Assembly: GCF_022811845.1 (NCBI RefSeq)
Contig: NZ_CP064266.1
Location: 3,038,001-3,102,000 of the forward strand
Direction: 5' to 3'
DNA: 64,000 nt
From: Bacillus pseudomycoides
Lineage (GTDB): Bacteria; Bacillota; Bacilli; Bacillales; Bacillaceae_G
Of this stretch, positions 43,407 to 51,500 are shown one piece after another. The position numbers and the translations under genes are program-made. The notes below the pieces were generated by a model. It was not told where the DNA came from. It did no database searches and saw only the letters and a program-made list of their open reading frames with translations. Position 1 is the stretch's first letter, and each line of letters begins with the position of its first letter.

Positions 43407-43988
43407 ATGCTAATGAAAAAAAAGATTATGAAGTATAGTTTAGTAGTGATGATTATTATAGTAGGCTATATGGGGTTTTTACAATATAACATTTATAAGC
43501 ATGGTCATATGAAAGCACCAGATGATGCAGACTACATGATTCTTTTAGGTGCAAAGGTGAAAGGAACAGAGCCTTCTTATTCTTTACAATATCGCATTGA
43601 TAAAGCGGCGGAATATTTAAAAACACATGAACAAACAATCGTTATTGTATCTGGTGGTAAAGGAAAAGGTGAAGATATTTCGGAAGCGCTGGCTATGAAA
43701 CAAGGATTAATGAAGCAAAATATTGCAGAACAAAGAATTATAATGGAAGATCGTTCAACAAATACAGATGAAAATATTGAATTCTCAAAGTCTCTTATTC
43801 CAGCAAATAAGAAAAAAGGAATTCTTGTTACGAATGATTTTCATATGTTTCGTGCAAAAAAGATTGCTGAAAAACAAGGGTTAAAGGTAGATGGACTTTC
43901 TGCTAAAACGCCAAAGCCTATTATTATTCAGTCTAATGTTCGGGAATATTTCGCGATTACACAGTATTGGCTAACGAATCGAATATAA
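43407..43988 (+). CDS. YdcF/SanA-like DUF218 protein
   Basis: A 193-residue protein with one N-terminal membrane anchor (about residues 8-28) and an extracytoplasmic DUF218 domain. YMILLGAKVKGTEPSYSLQY near residue 46 and IVIVSGGKGKGEDISEA near 78 are family motifs, and MEDRSTNTDENIEFSK near 113 is the conserved RSxNTxEN block. SanA/ElyC relatives affect envelope integrity or vancomycin tolerance. ATG 43407 has AGGAGTATAT before it; the M at residue 3 is an alternative. Confidence 0.87.
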   Translation: MLMKKKIMKYSLVVMIIIVGYMGFLQYNIYKHGHMKAPDDADYMILLGAKVKGTEPSYSLQYRIDKAAEYLKTHEQTIVIVSGGKGKGEDISEALAMKQGLMKQNIAEQRIIMEDRSTNTDENIEFSKSLIPANKKKGILVTNDFHMFRAKKIAEKQGLKVDGLSAKTPKPIIIQSNVREYFAITQYWLTNRI

Positions 43989-44100
43989 TGACAAATCTTA
44001 CAAACATGTCGTCTTATTGAAAGGTAAAGCGATAGTTTCTAAAGTAGTTACATGACATAATAAAGGTAACAAAAACAACGAAACTTTAGGAGTGAATCGC

Positions 44101-44418
44101 ATGAAAGGCAATAATATTTTATCTTCTCTTTGTTACTTTAGTATTTTCTTTGCACTATTTCTATTTCCAATCATCGTCTATTTTATTGCAGAGGACGATG
44201 TGAAATCTCATGCGAAAAAAGCATTGTGGACACATATTTTCCCATATGCAATTTTGTTTGGCGGACTAGCACTTTTTGGTGTATTCGGTTTAAGTTTTGG
44301 AGAATCAGCAAGCGTTGGAATTGGTATGGTTATAACATGTGTAACTTTTGCAGCTGTAGGAATTTATTATTTCGTTTGGAATATTGTTAAAGGTGTTAGA
44401 GTGTTGAGAGTAGCTTAA
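44101..44418 (+). CDS. DUF4870-like membrane protein
   Basis: A 105-residue protein with three hydrophobic helices (about residues 6-32, 50-70 and 78-98). FFALFLFPIIVYFIAEDDVK with a following SHAKKALWTHIF is the typical DUF4870/Tic20-like pattern. ATG 44101 is chosen because AGGAG at 44087-44091 sits properly upstream; the in-frame GTG at 44092 would overlap that site. Its function is unknown. Confidence 0.8.
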   Translation: MKGNNILSSLCYFSIFFALFLFPIIVYFIAEDDVKSHAKKALWTHIFPYAILFGGLALFGVFGLSFGESASVGIGMVITCVTFAAVGIYYFVWNIVKGVRVLRVA

Positions 44419-44423
44419 TATGT

Positions 44424-44457
44424 AAAAAGGATCAATCGTAAAGATTGGTCCTTTTGT
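44424..44457 (+). terminator. terminator after the DUF4870-like gene
   Basis: AAAAGGATCAATC and GATTGGTCCTTTTG arms with a short loop. Confidence 0.82.
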
Positions 44458-44546
44458 ATGATTATTTCCTGGTGAGCATATCCTTTGTATGTAGGAAAAG
44501 AATGTGTTACTTATTGAGTATTCAGATTATAAAGGGTGGGGAAAAT

Positions 44547-45281
44547 ATGAATGAAATGATACATAAGATGGAACAACATGCATCAGTTCGGAAATATAAA
44601 CAAGAACCAATTCCGAAGAATATAGCGGAAAGAATGGTACAGGCGGCGCAGCATGCAGCATCATCACATTTTGTCCAAGCGTATTCAGTTATATATGTAA
44701 CTGATGAAGCATTAAAGGCACAATTAGCAGAGCTATCTGGAAATCGGCATGTAAAAGATTGCGCAGCATTTTTTGTTTGTTGTGCAGATTTAAAGCGTTT
44801 AGAAATGGCCTGTGAGAAACATGGGACAGAGATTAAGAGTGGTAATGTCGAGGACTTTATTGTAGCAACAGTAGATGCATCCTTGTTTGCACAAAACTTA
44901 GCACTTGCTGCGGAATCATTAGGGTACGGTATTTGTTACATTGGAGGAATTCGTAACAATCCAGAAGAAGTAAGTGATTTGCTTCATCTGCCAGATAAGG
45001 TGTACCCGGTGTTTGGAATGACAATTGGAGTGCCGGATGAAAGCCATGGAGTAAAACCACGTTTACCAGTCGCAGCGATCTTACATGAAAATGCATATGA
45101 TGAAAATAAATATGAAGAATTACTAGAAGAATATGATCGAACAACGAATGAATATTATAAGGCAAGATCTACGAATCAAAAGGATGTGACATGGACAGGA
45201 TCAATGAGCGCTTTCATGTCAAAAGAGAAGCGAATGCATATGAAGGAATTTTTGAATGGAAAAGGGTTTAATAAACGATAA
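44547..45281 (+). CDS. NADPH-dependent nitroreductase (NfsA-like)
   Basis: A 244-residue FMN enzyme of the nitroreductase family, of the NfsA/NfrA type by length. HASVRKYKQEPIPK near residue 11 binds FMN phosphate. AAQHAASSHFVQAYSVIYV near 33, LGYGICYIGGIRNNPEEV near 128 and PVFGMTIGVPDESHGVKPRL near 154 follow in family order. It reduces quinones, nitro compounds or flavins in the cytosol. The start is ATG 44547 behind AAAGGGTGGGG; the longer ORF upstream runs through the previous terminator. Confidence 0.9.
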   Translation: MNEMIHKMEQHASVRKYKQEPIPKNIAERMVQAAQHAASSHFVQAYSVIYVTDEALKAQLAELSGNRHVKDCAAFFVCCADLKRLEMACEKHGTEIKSGNVEDFIVATVDASLFAQNLALAAESLGYGICYIGGIRNNPEEVSDLLHLPDKVYPVFGMTIGVPDESHGVKPRLPVAAILHENAYDENKYEELLEEYDRTTNEYYKARSTNQKDVTWTGSMSAFMSKEKRMHMKEFLNGKGFNKR

Positions 45282-45289
45282 AGTTTGAA

Positions 45290-45322
45290 AGCAAATCTGA
45301 AGGCAGAGGATTTGCTTTTTTG
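45290..45322 (+). terminator. terminator after the nitroreductase
   Basis: AGCAAATC and GATTTGCT arms followed by TTTTT. Confidence 0.78.
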
Positions 45323-45426
45323 CTGAAATTATTAAACAACTCAATTTGTTTGATGAGGGAGAAGAGAAAGAAACATTTCTATATTTTAAAAACATGAAAG
45401 AATTTAGTGAAAAGACTTTAGCGTAA
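45322..45426 (+). pseudogene. unassigned gene remnant, about 34 codons
   Basis: The strand is open without a start codon and reads AEIIKQLNLFDEGEEKETFL, YFKNMKEFSEKTLA, stop. It is followed directly by its own terminator. Protein-like composition with no start suggests the tail of a deleted gene. I cannot name the family. Confidence 0.35.
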
Positions 45427-45443
45427 GCTAAGGTCTTTTTTGT
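45411..45443 (+). terminator. terminator after the remnant
   Basis: AGACTTTAGC and GCTAAGGTCT arms with a GTAA loop and TTTTTT tail. It insulates the downstream ArsR-ABC operon. Confidence 0.82.
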
Positions 45444-45558
45444 AGGGAAATTTCTGAAATTACATTGACGTTTACATCACAAATTGTTAATATACTGAAT
45501 AATTTTGCAAAATTATAAAATTGATTCGATGGAAAACGAATCAAAGAGAGGGGAATTT

Positions 45559-46530
45559 ATGTTGCAAGTTACACCATGGTTTCAGCGACATGTCAAAGTT
45601 GTATATTCACCATTTCGCGAAATGCTAGTAAGTTTACATGTTTTATGTAATCCTGCCCATCATGTAAAACGATTAGAGTGGGCAGAAAATATATTAAATC
45701 AGATGGATCAGGAGGAAAAAGAAATATTATATGAGATTAATAAAAACAGCGATGATTGGTTCCGTTTCATAGATTGGTGTTCTGAATTTCAAGCTGAAGT
45801 CTATGTTGAAGAGGGAATTGAAAAATTACGAATAACGGATATCAAAAGTTTTCAATCATTTTTTCCTAAGTTAGAGAAAGAAATGGTTTGTAATTTTTTG
45901 TATCAATATCATCAGCGCTATTTTGCGCGAGAGCTGTTTCAAATTGAACCATGGCTTGAACAATCTGTATATGATGTGAAAGAAACAATCAAACAAAATC
46001 CGTTGTTACTTTCGAAAAGATTGCATCCGAGATTTTTAATTGATGAAAAGGAAATAACATTTTTAAAAGCCCGTACGTGGCAATATTGTTATGAGGATTT
46101 ATCAGCTATTACATTATATCCATCAACTTTTGTCGCACCCCATTTATTAATAGATAACCTTATTTCTACTCATATAAAAGTTTACTATGAAGTGGAAATT
46201 GCATCGTCTTATGTAGATGAAGTTCCAAAGGATCTGATGCGAATTTTACAAGCCATATCTGATGAAACGAGGCTAAAAATGTTAAGAGATTTATCCTTTC
46301 AATCTTTTTGTACACAGCAATTAACAGAGCGATATAGTCTTACAAAATTAACGGTTTCCAGTCATTTGAAAATGTTAGAGTCTACAGGGCTTATACAAAA
46401 GGAACGAAAAGGTTATTACGTATTTTATAAAACAAATCGAGAACGATTAGAACAAATTCGTGTTGATTTAGACCAATTTATGGATTTCCCAATTGTTCAA
46501 AAATCGGAGGAGGAGAGAGCATGTGGCTAA
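45559..46530 (+). CDS. ArsR-type regulator with large N-terminal domain
   Basis: A 323-residue protein whose last 90 residues form an ArsR-like winged helix (LMRILQAISDETRLKMLRDL, then LTKLTVSSHLKMLESTGLIQ). The first 230 residues resemble the DUF5937-type domain that precedes some ArsR-type HTH domains. No metal-binding Cys pair is seen in the DNA-binding part. It leads an operon with ABC transporter genes; the next ATG overlaps its stop by 10 bp. It probably controls that transporter. ATG 45559 follows GAGAGGGG. Confidence 0.85.
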   Translation: MLQVTPWFQRHVKVVYSPFREMLVSLHVLCNPAHHVKRLEWAENILNQMDQEEKEILYEINKNSDDWFRFIDWCSEFQAEVYVEEGIEKLRITDIKSFQSFFPKLEKEMVCNFLYQYHQRYFARELFQIEPWLEQSVYDVKETIKQNPLLLSKRLHPRFLIDEKEITFLKARTWQYCYEDLSAITLYPSTFVAPHLLIDNLISTHIKVYYEVEIASSYVDEVPKDLMRILQAISDETRLKMLRDLSFQSFCTQQLTERYSLTKLTVSSHLKMLESTGLIQKERKGYYVFYKTNRERLEQIRVDLDQFMDFPIVQKSEEERACG

Positions 46531-47330
46531 CGTTTAAGGCTACATTTCGTCGTGATTTCTATACGATGCGTAGAGCATACCCATGGTCATTTTTTCTAGG
46601 GCATATTTTAACTGGTGTATATATCGTATTGTTTGCTTATTTAACGTATCATTTTATGTTTCAAGGAAAGCTAGATGCTAATTTTGCAAAGCTAGGGAAA
46701 ACGGATGATTATCTTTCTTACGTTATATTAGGAGCAGTTTTCTATTCATTTTCTGTTTCTCTATTAATGATTGTGAGCAGGACATTAATAACCGAACTGC
46801 GTGAAGGGACACTTGATGTTTTATTATTAACGCCATCATCTCGGCAAGGATATTTTCTAGGAGCAGCTGCGCAAGGAATATTGCGTGGGGGACTTGAATT
46901 TATCGCAATTTTTATTTTTGGTTTGTTTTTTGGATTACAGTTTCGAGAAATAAATATGATACCAGTGGTACTTTTGTTAGTTATTTTCTTTTTTGCAATA
47001 TTCGCCCAAGCGTTAGTGTTGGGTGCGTTTATGCTTTATTTTCGTGATACATATTTAACACGGAATACATTGTTTATTTTTATGAGTCTTGTGAATGGAG
47101 TCTTTTTTCCAGTAGGATATCTTCCCGCATTCCTACAATCTATGAGTCTATTCATGCCACTCTCACATGGTTTATCAGCATTTCGATTGTGCATGATTGA
47201 GGGTGGAAATTTAACTTCTATACAAATTGAACTTCTGTGGTTATTAGGATTAGGGGTAGCGTATTTTATTGCAGGTGTATGCGCGATGAAACGAATGGAG
47301 AAGTATGTGATTGAAAAACATTTTGCATAG
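46521..47330 (+). CDS. ABC-2 type permease
   Basis: A 269-residue membrane protein with six hydrophobic helices, the ABC-2 permease type. An N-terminal cytosolic segment precedes the first helix (about residues 23-45). TLITELREGTLDVLLLTPSS near residue 85 is the coupling-helix block, and ARE-like RDTYLTRNTLF near 175 precedes the last helices. It presumably pairs with the other permease at 48322 and the ATPase between them. Its ATG lies within the end of the regulator gene, with GGAGGAGGAG upstream. Confidence 0.87.
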   Translation: MWLTFKATFRRDFYTMRRAYPWSFFLGHILTGVYIVLFAYLTYHFMFQGKLDANFAKLGKTDDYLSYVILGAVFYSFSVSLLMIVSRTLITELREGTLDVLLLTPSSRQGYFLGAAAQGILRGGLEFIAIFIFGLFFGLQFREINMIPVVLLLVIFFFAIFAQALVLGAFMLYFRDTYLTRNTLFIFMSLVNGVFFPVGYLPAFLQSMSLFMPLSHGLSAFRLCMIEGGNLTSIQIELLWLLGLGVAYFIAGVCAMKRMEKYVIEKHFA

Positions 47331-47341
47331 GAGGATTTATC

Positions 47342-48325
47342 ATGATACAAGCAAAGCAACTTGTAAAGCGGTATGAGTTAAAAGAGAAAATAGGTTTTTT
47401 TCGTAAAAAAAGACAAGTAGTTGAAGCGGTAAATGGACTAGATTTAACCATTCAAAAAGGAGAGATTGTAGGATTGCTAGGTGTGAATGGAGCTGGGAAG
47501 ACGACAACGATAAAAATGCTAGCAACGCTTCTGGAACCAACTTCAGGTATGATTGAAATTGATGGTATAGATAGCACGAAGCAAGATTTACTTGTAAAGA
47601 AAAAGATTAATATGATTGCAGATGGAGAACGCATGTTATATTGGCGTTTAACAGGGAAAGAAAACTTGCAGTATTTTGGAAGTTTGTATGGATTAAAAGG
47701 GGTTGAATTAGAAGAACGTATTCAGTTCCTCTTACAGCAAGTAGAGCTAAAAGAAGCAGCTAATATACCTGTAGAACGATATTCAAAAGGAATGAAGCAG
47801 CGTTTACAAATTGCAAGAGGCCTTATTAATGACCCAGACTATTTATTTCTTGATGAACCCACATTAGGGCTAGATGCACCTGTAGCGAAAAAATTGAGAG
47901 AAATGGTATATCGTTTGGCAAAGGAACAAAATAAAGGGATTTTGTTAACGAGTCATTATCTTGAAGAAGTAGAGGAACTTTGTGATCGGCTTTACATCAT
48001 TGAAAAAGGTCGGCTTCTTTATGAAGGAACTCCTGAAAACATTATCCAATCGATTGTCCGTGAATATCGCTTAGAAATTGTAATTCCAGAAATGCAGGAT
48101 GAAATGATAGAACGATTAGAACATTCTTTAGGGATGAAAGAAATTCAACATGAGAAAGAACAGATGGGTGAACATATACGTTATCAATTGAAAGCGTCTT
48201 TTGATATGACAACAATGGTTTTATCATTATTAACAAAATATCAAATTCGTATATTACAGTTAGAAACACATAAAGCAAGGTTGGAAGACGCGATATTACA
48301 AATTGCAAATGAGGTGAGTGCATGA
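47342..48325 (+). CDS. ABC transporter ATP-binding protein
   Basis: A 327-residue ATPase. Walker A is GVNGAGKT (residues 47-54), the signature loop is the variant YSKGMKQRL (147-155), Walker B is YLFLDEPTLGLD (167-178) and the switch His is in LLTSHYLEEVEEL. The C-terminal 90 residues form an extra domain common in exporters that pair with ABC-2 permeases. It lies between two permease genes and overlaps the second by 4 bp. The substrate is unknown; drug or lipid export is typical. Confidence 0.92.
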   Translation: MIQAKQLVKRYELKEKIGFFRKKRQVVEAVNGLDLTIQKGEIVGLLGVNGAGKTTTIKMLATLLEPTSGMIEIDGIDSTKQDLLVKKKINMIADGERMLYWRLTGKENLQYFGSLYGLKGVELEERIQFLLQQVELKEAANIPVERYSKGMKQRLQIARGLINDPDYLFLDEPTLGLDAPVAKKLREMVYRLAKEQNKGILLTSHYLEEVEELCDRLYIIEKGRLLYEGTPENIIQSIVREYRLEIVIPEMQDEMIERLEHSLGMKEIQHEKEQMGEHIRYQLKASFDMTTMVLSLLTKYQIRILQLETHKARLEDAILQIANEVSA

Positions 48326-49125
48326 ATATATTTTTAGCGGAATGGAAAAAGAGTCATCGCAATCATTTCCATAGTAAGATGGTCTATTTTTCTTTGTTCA
48401 TTTGGCCGGTGTTACTCTTTGCAACTGCTTATTTTTCGGTGAAGCCATTTGATACTTCAAATAGTAGTACACTTGCAAAATGGATGGATCCAAAGCAGAT
48501 TAGTTTTTTTCTCCTTACAGGTTATATTGGATATGTTTTCTTTTGGAGCCTCGTTCAATCGGCATGGCAAATGTCATGGGAACGCCAAAATGGAACACTT
48601 GAACTTATCTTTTTAACACCAGCATCGCGTGTATGGATGATGTATTGCCGGGCAGGAGCAAATTTAATAGAAGGAGTATGGATGTTTACGATGTTTTCGA
48701 TTCTCATCGCATTGTTTCTGAATGACACACCGATACCACCAGTTAAAAATATTGTATTTGCTTTTATGATTTTATGTATTTCGGCTGTTGTGTGGGGGGG
48801 TTGCTTAAATACGATTTTTTTATTTTCACGAGATGCTAGTATTCTATTTACAATATTAGAAGAACCGATGCAATTTTTTGCGGGTATACGCATTCCCATT
48901 GTTGTATTACCACTATGGGGCAAAGTACTAGCAGCTTTGTTTCCATTAACGTATGTACTTCAAATTTTCCGTTCATTATTAATGGAAGGAAAAAGTATTA
49001 TAAATGTATTTCCAGAGTTAGGTTTATTAGCTAGCTTATTAATCATTTTAATTGGAATATCATATGTGCTTGTTCGAAAAGCAGAAAAGCATGCGAAACG
49101 AACAGGAAATATGGTTTTATTTTAA
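48322..49125 (+). CDS. ABC-2 type permease, second subunit
   Basis: A 267-residue membrane protein with six hydrophobic helices, distantly like the first permease of the operon. SWERQNGTLELIFLTPASRV near residue 90 is the same coupling-helix block. ATGA overlap with the ATPase stop shows translational coupling. The two permeases probably form a heterodimer around the ATPase dimer. It is followed 17 bp later by a NUDIX gene. Confidence 0.87.
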   Translation: MNIFLAEWKKSHRNHFHSKMVYFSLFIWPVLLFATAYFSVKPFDTSNSSTLAKWMDPKQISFFLLTGYIGYVFFWSLVQSAWQMSWERQNGTLELIFLTPASRVWMMYCRAGANLIEGVWMFTMFSILIALFLNDTPIPPVKNIVFAFMILCISAVVWGGCLNTIFLFSRDASILFTILEEPMQFFAGIRIPIVVLPLWGKVLAALFPLTYVLQIFRSLLMEGKSIINVFPELGLLASLLIILIGISYVLVRKAEKHAKRTGNMVLF

Positions 49126-49142
49126 GGAATGGGGAGAGAGAA

Positions 49143-49571
49143 ATGGGAATATTTCAAGGTGCAGCGGCATTATGTAAAAATAATGATGGGAAATTGTTAA
49201 TGGTATTGCAAGGGCGCCCAGATGTAAAAGAAGCAGAACTAAAATGGTCTATTCCATCTGGTGGGAAATTGGAAGAGGAAACATTTGAGGAGTGTTGTAT
49301 ACGAGAAGTGAAAGAGGAAACGGGATATGATGTACGTGTCATTAAAAGTATGTACGAAAAGAAGGGGAATAGTAATGGATATGATGTTCACATTGTGTAT
49401 TATAAGGTAGAAGTAATTGGAGGAAATAAAGAAATATGCGATCCAGATGGATTAATTTATGAAGTGGCTTGGAAAAGCAGTGAAGAAATAGCAGGTATTA
49501 CCCTTTCTTTTCTAGAAAATAGAAAGTTATTGCAGGGATTCATAGATTGTACAGCAGGTGATGAAACCTAA
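49143..49571 (+). CDS. NUDIX hydrolase
   Basis: A 142-residue NUDIX protein. The NUDIX box is IPSGGKLEEETFEECCIREV followed by KEETGYDV, matching GX5EX7REUXEEXGU, at about residues 38-65. It hydrolyses a nucleoside diphosphate linked to some other group; the substrate cannot be predicted. AATGGGGAGAGAG precedes the ATG. The short gap to the ABC genes suggests it may read through from that operon. Confidence 0.9.
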   Translation: MGIFQGAAALCKNNDGKLLMVLQGRPDVKEAELKWSIPSGGKLEEETFEECCIREVKEETGYDVRVIKSMYEKKGNSNGYDVHIVYYKVEVIGGNKEICDPDGLIYEVAWKSSEEIAGITLSFLENRKLLQGFIDCTAGDET

Positions 49572-49602
49572 GCGCTGATACACATGAAAGGAAAGAAAAA
49601 AG

Positions 49603-50424
49603 ATGATATACGAATTGCAGAAAGACCAGTTTATGAATTGCAAACATCTTCTACAAAAGGAAAGGCATATAGAAGTGCAAGCTATCATTGAAGGGAATAA
49701 TTCGGGCCGTATATTTGTTGACAATGCGAGCGAACCACGGTCTGGTTTAGTTTGGCTTGGAAATTTAGATGGTTTTGTATTTATTGGTGAGGCAAATAAC
49801 AAAATGTTTAACCTTGAAATAAAAAAGGTTTTAAGGGAACAAATTGCACAAGAAGCAGCCTGTTTGGACTTGAAGTGGTTTGAAGGATTTGGTCATCAAG
49901 TAGGGTGGGATCGTACAATTAGAGAAATATTATGTGAACAATCATACGAGGAATCCAATCAAAAAGTATACAAATTATATGAAAGTGCGTACAAAACATA
50001 TAATGAACCAATCATTGATGAGGTATATACAGTATTAAAAGTAACGAAGGAAAATCTTGTGACATACTCTTTGCTCAAGCAATCATTTTTCGTTTCACAG
50101 ATTACATCATTTTGGAATTCGGTGGAATCATTTTTTGAAAAAGGAATTGGGTATGTGATTTTGCATGAGGATCAAGTGGTAAGTCTTTGTTTTCCAGGAT
50201 TTGTAAGTGGGAATATGCATGCGGTAAATATCGAGACAATTTTGGAACATAGAGGGAAGAATCTTGCCAAGAAAGTCGCACATATATTTGTTCAAGAATG
50301 TTTCAAACAAGGGTATGTGCCCTATTGGGACTGTATGGAAGTGAATAAACCTTCAATTGCTATAGCAGAGAGCCTAGGGTTTACAAACATTTTTGATTAT
50401 ATTGTATACGAGTATCAATTTTAA
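49603..50424 (+). CDS. GNAT acetyltransferase, ZmaR-like family (PF12746 type)
   Basis: A 273-residue protein with a variable N-terminal half and a C-terminal GNAT domain. HAVNIETILEHRGKNLAKKV near residue 206 is the acetyl-CoA pyrophosphate loop, and WDCMEVNKPSIAIAESLGF near 246 the last conserved block. The two-part layout fits the GNAT family that includes zwittermicin A resistance protein ZmaR. The acceptor is unknown. It lies 31 bp after the NUDIX gene, with GAAAGGAAAG upstream. Confidence 0.82.
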   Translation: MIYELQKDQFMNCKHLLQKERHIEVQAIIEGNNSGRIFVDNASEPRSGLVWLGNLDGFVFIGEANNKMFNLEIKKVLREQIAQEAACLDLKWFEGFGHQVGWDRTIREILCEQSYEESNQKVYKLYESAYKTYNEPIIDEVYTVLKVTKENLVTYSLLKQSFFVSQITSFWNSVESFFEKGIGYVILHEDQVVSLCFPGFVSGNMHAVNIETILEHRGKNLAKKVAHIFVQECFKQGYVPYWDCMEVNKPSIAIAESLGFTNIFDYIVYEYQF

Positions 50425-50425
50425 T

Positions 50426-50554
50426 TTGACTAAAGAAAATAAGAAATACCTCAAGGGAAAAGAATGTATTTGTTCTTTTTCTGCTTGGTATATTTTTTTC
50501 AATATATTTGTAATTGCAGTGGGTGTACTTTTAACTTTGAAATATTTGATGTAG
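50426..50554 (+). CDS. possible 42-residue membrane peptide
   Basis: A TTG at 50426 opens a frame reading LTKENKKYLKGKECICSFSA, then a hydrophobic stretch WYIFFNIFVIAVGVLLTLKY, and stops at the terminator. The basic head and single membrane helix look protein-like, but no ribosome-binding site is visible. It could be a remnant. Confidence 0.25.
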   Translation: MTKENKKYLKGKECICSFSAWYIFFNIFVIAVGVLLTLKYLM

Positions 50555-50586
50555 AAAAGCGACTTGTAAAAGTCGCTTTTCTTTAT
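50552..50586. terminator. terminator downstream of the GNAT gene
   Basis: AGAAAAGCGACT and AGTCGCTTTTCT arms with a TGTAAA loop and TTTAT tail. Confidence 0.9.
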
Positions 50587-50703
50587 AAATGTGTAATGCC
50601 AAAATGATGGGAGAAACACTATTAATAAAAAAGCCTTCACATTAATTATTTGAGCAATCATATTGCCCAGTGAGGTACCGATGATATCTAGTTATTAAAT
50701 CAT

Positions 50704-51168
50704 CTACAAATAGGATCGTGATAGTGTAGTCCACTCTTCTAAAGAAAGTTTTTCTGTAATATGTTTTAGTTCATCTGGAACATTAACGAAACTAATAAAC
50801 TCAATACTATTATCATCTGGATCTTTAAAATAGACAGAAGCATTGCCTTGGTTAGGGCGAACAAAAGGTTTAGTGGTAGTTCGATTACTAAATGGAACGG
50901 GCGTAATATTTCGGTCTTTCAGCCACTTAATAGATGTATGAAGAAACTCGAAGTCTACTTGAAACGCAATATGGCGAAGGGAAGGATGATACGGCGTTTT
51001 ATATTCTTATCCTTCCCAAAGTCCGAGCCAACTTTGTTCTTCTACAATCCAAAAGAAGGCAGTATTCTCATATCTTTTATATAGTTTTAATCCCAATGAT
51101 TCATAGAATGGTATGGATCTTTCTAGGCTGCGAACGGGTAGATGTGATTCGTATAATCCTTTGATCAT
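50704..51168 (-). pseudogene. VOC/glyoxalase-family protein with one nonsense codon
   Basis: The minus strand reads one continuous frame of 154 residues, starting MIKGLYESHLPVRSLERSIP behind AGGAGG. It continues with FYESLGLKLY, SLRHIAFQVDFEFL and GNASVYFKDPDDNSIEFIS, the last holding the typical metal-site Glu. A single TAA at 51007-51009, after WLGLWEG, interrupts it. Either Q or E would fit the site. Everything else is intact, so it is a very recent pseudogene or a sequence error. The family includes glyoxalases and fosfomycin-type resistance enzymes. Confidence 0.85.
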
Positions 51169-51244
51169 AAATAATCCTCCTCTTTAGATAATATACTGTT
51201 CTTATTTGTAATTGTAATCTATGTCCTTCTAGGTTAAATCAATA

Positions 51245-51300
51245 AAAAGAATGGAGAATGATTCATACAAAAGTATGAAATATTCTCCATTCTTTTATTT
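51245..51300. terminator. bidirectional hairpin terminator
   Basis: AAAAGAATGGAGAAT and ATTCTCCATTCTTTT arms around a small CATAC/GTATG stem. The following 200 bases up to 51500 are AT-rich leader and promoter region of the secreted protein gene with no other gene. Confidence 0.85.
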
Positions 51301-51500
51301 TATATTACAAAAAGTATACATTAATCTGTTTAATATCTCAAAAATTTATTTAAAGTTACTTTTAAATGAATATATTTTCTATAAAGTTAAAAATATTACG
51401 ATTTCATTACAAAAAGCATTGATTATATTTGTATATAATAATATAATTCTCCTTGTGGAAATAAAAACAAAAATTAAACATTATTTAGGTGATATGGAAA

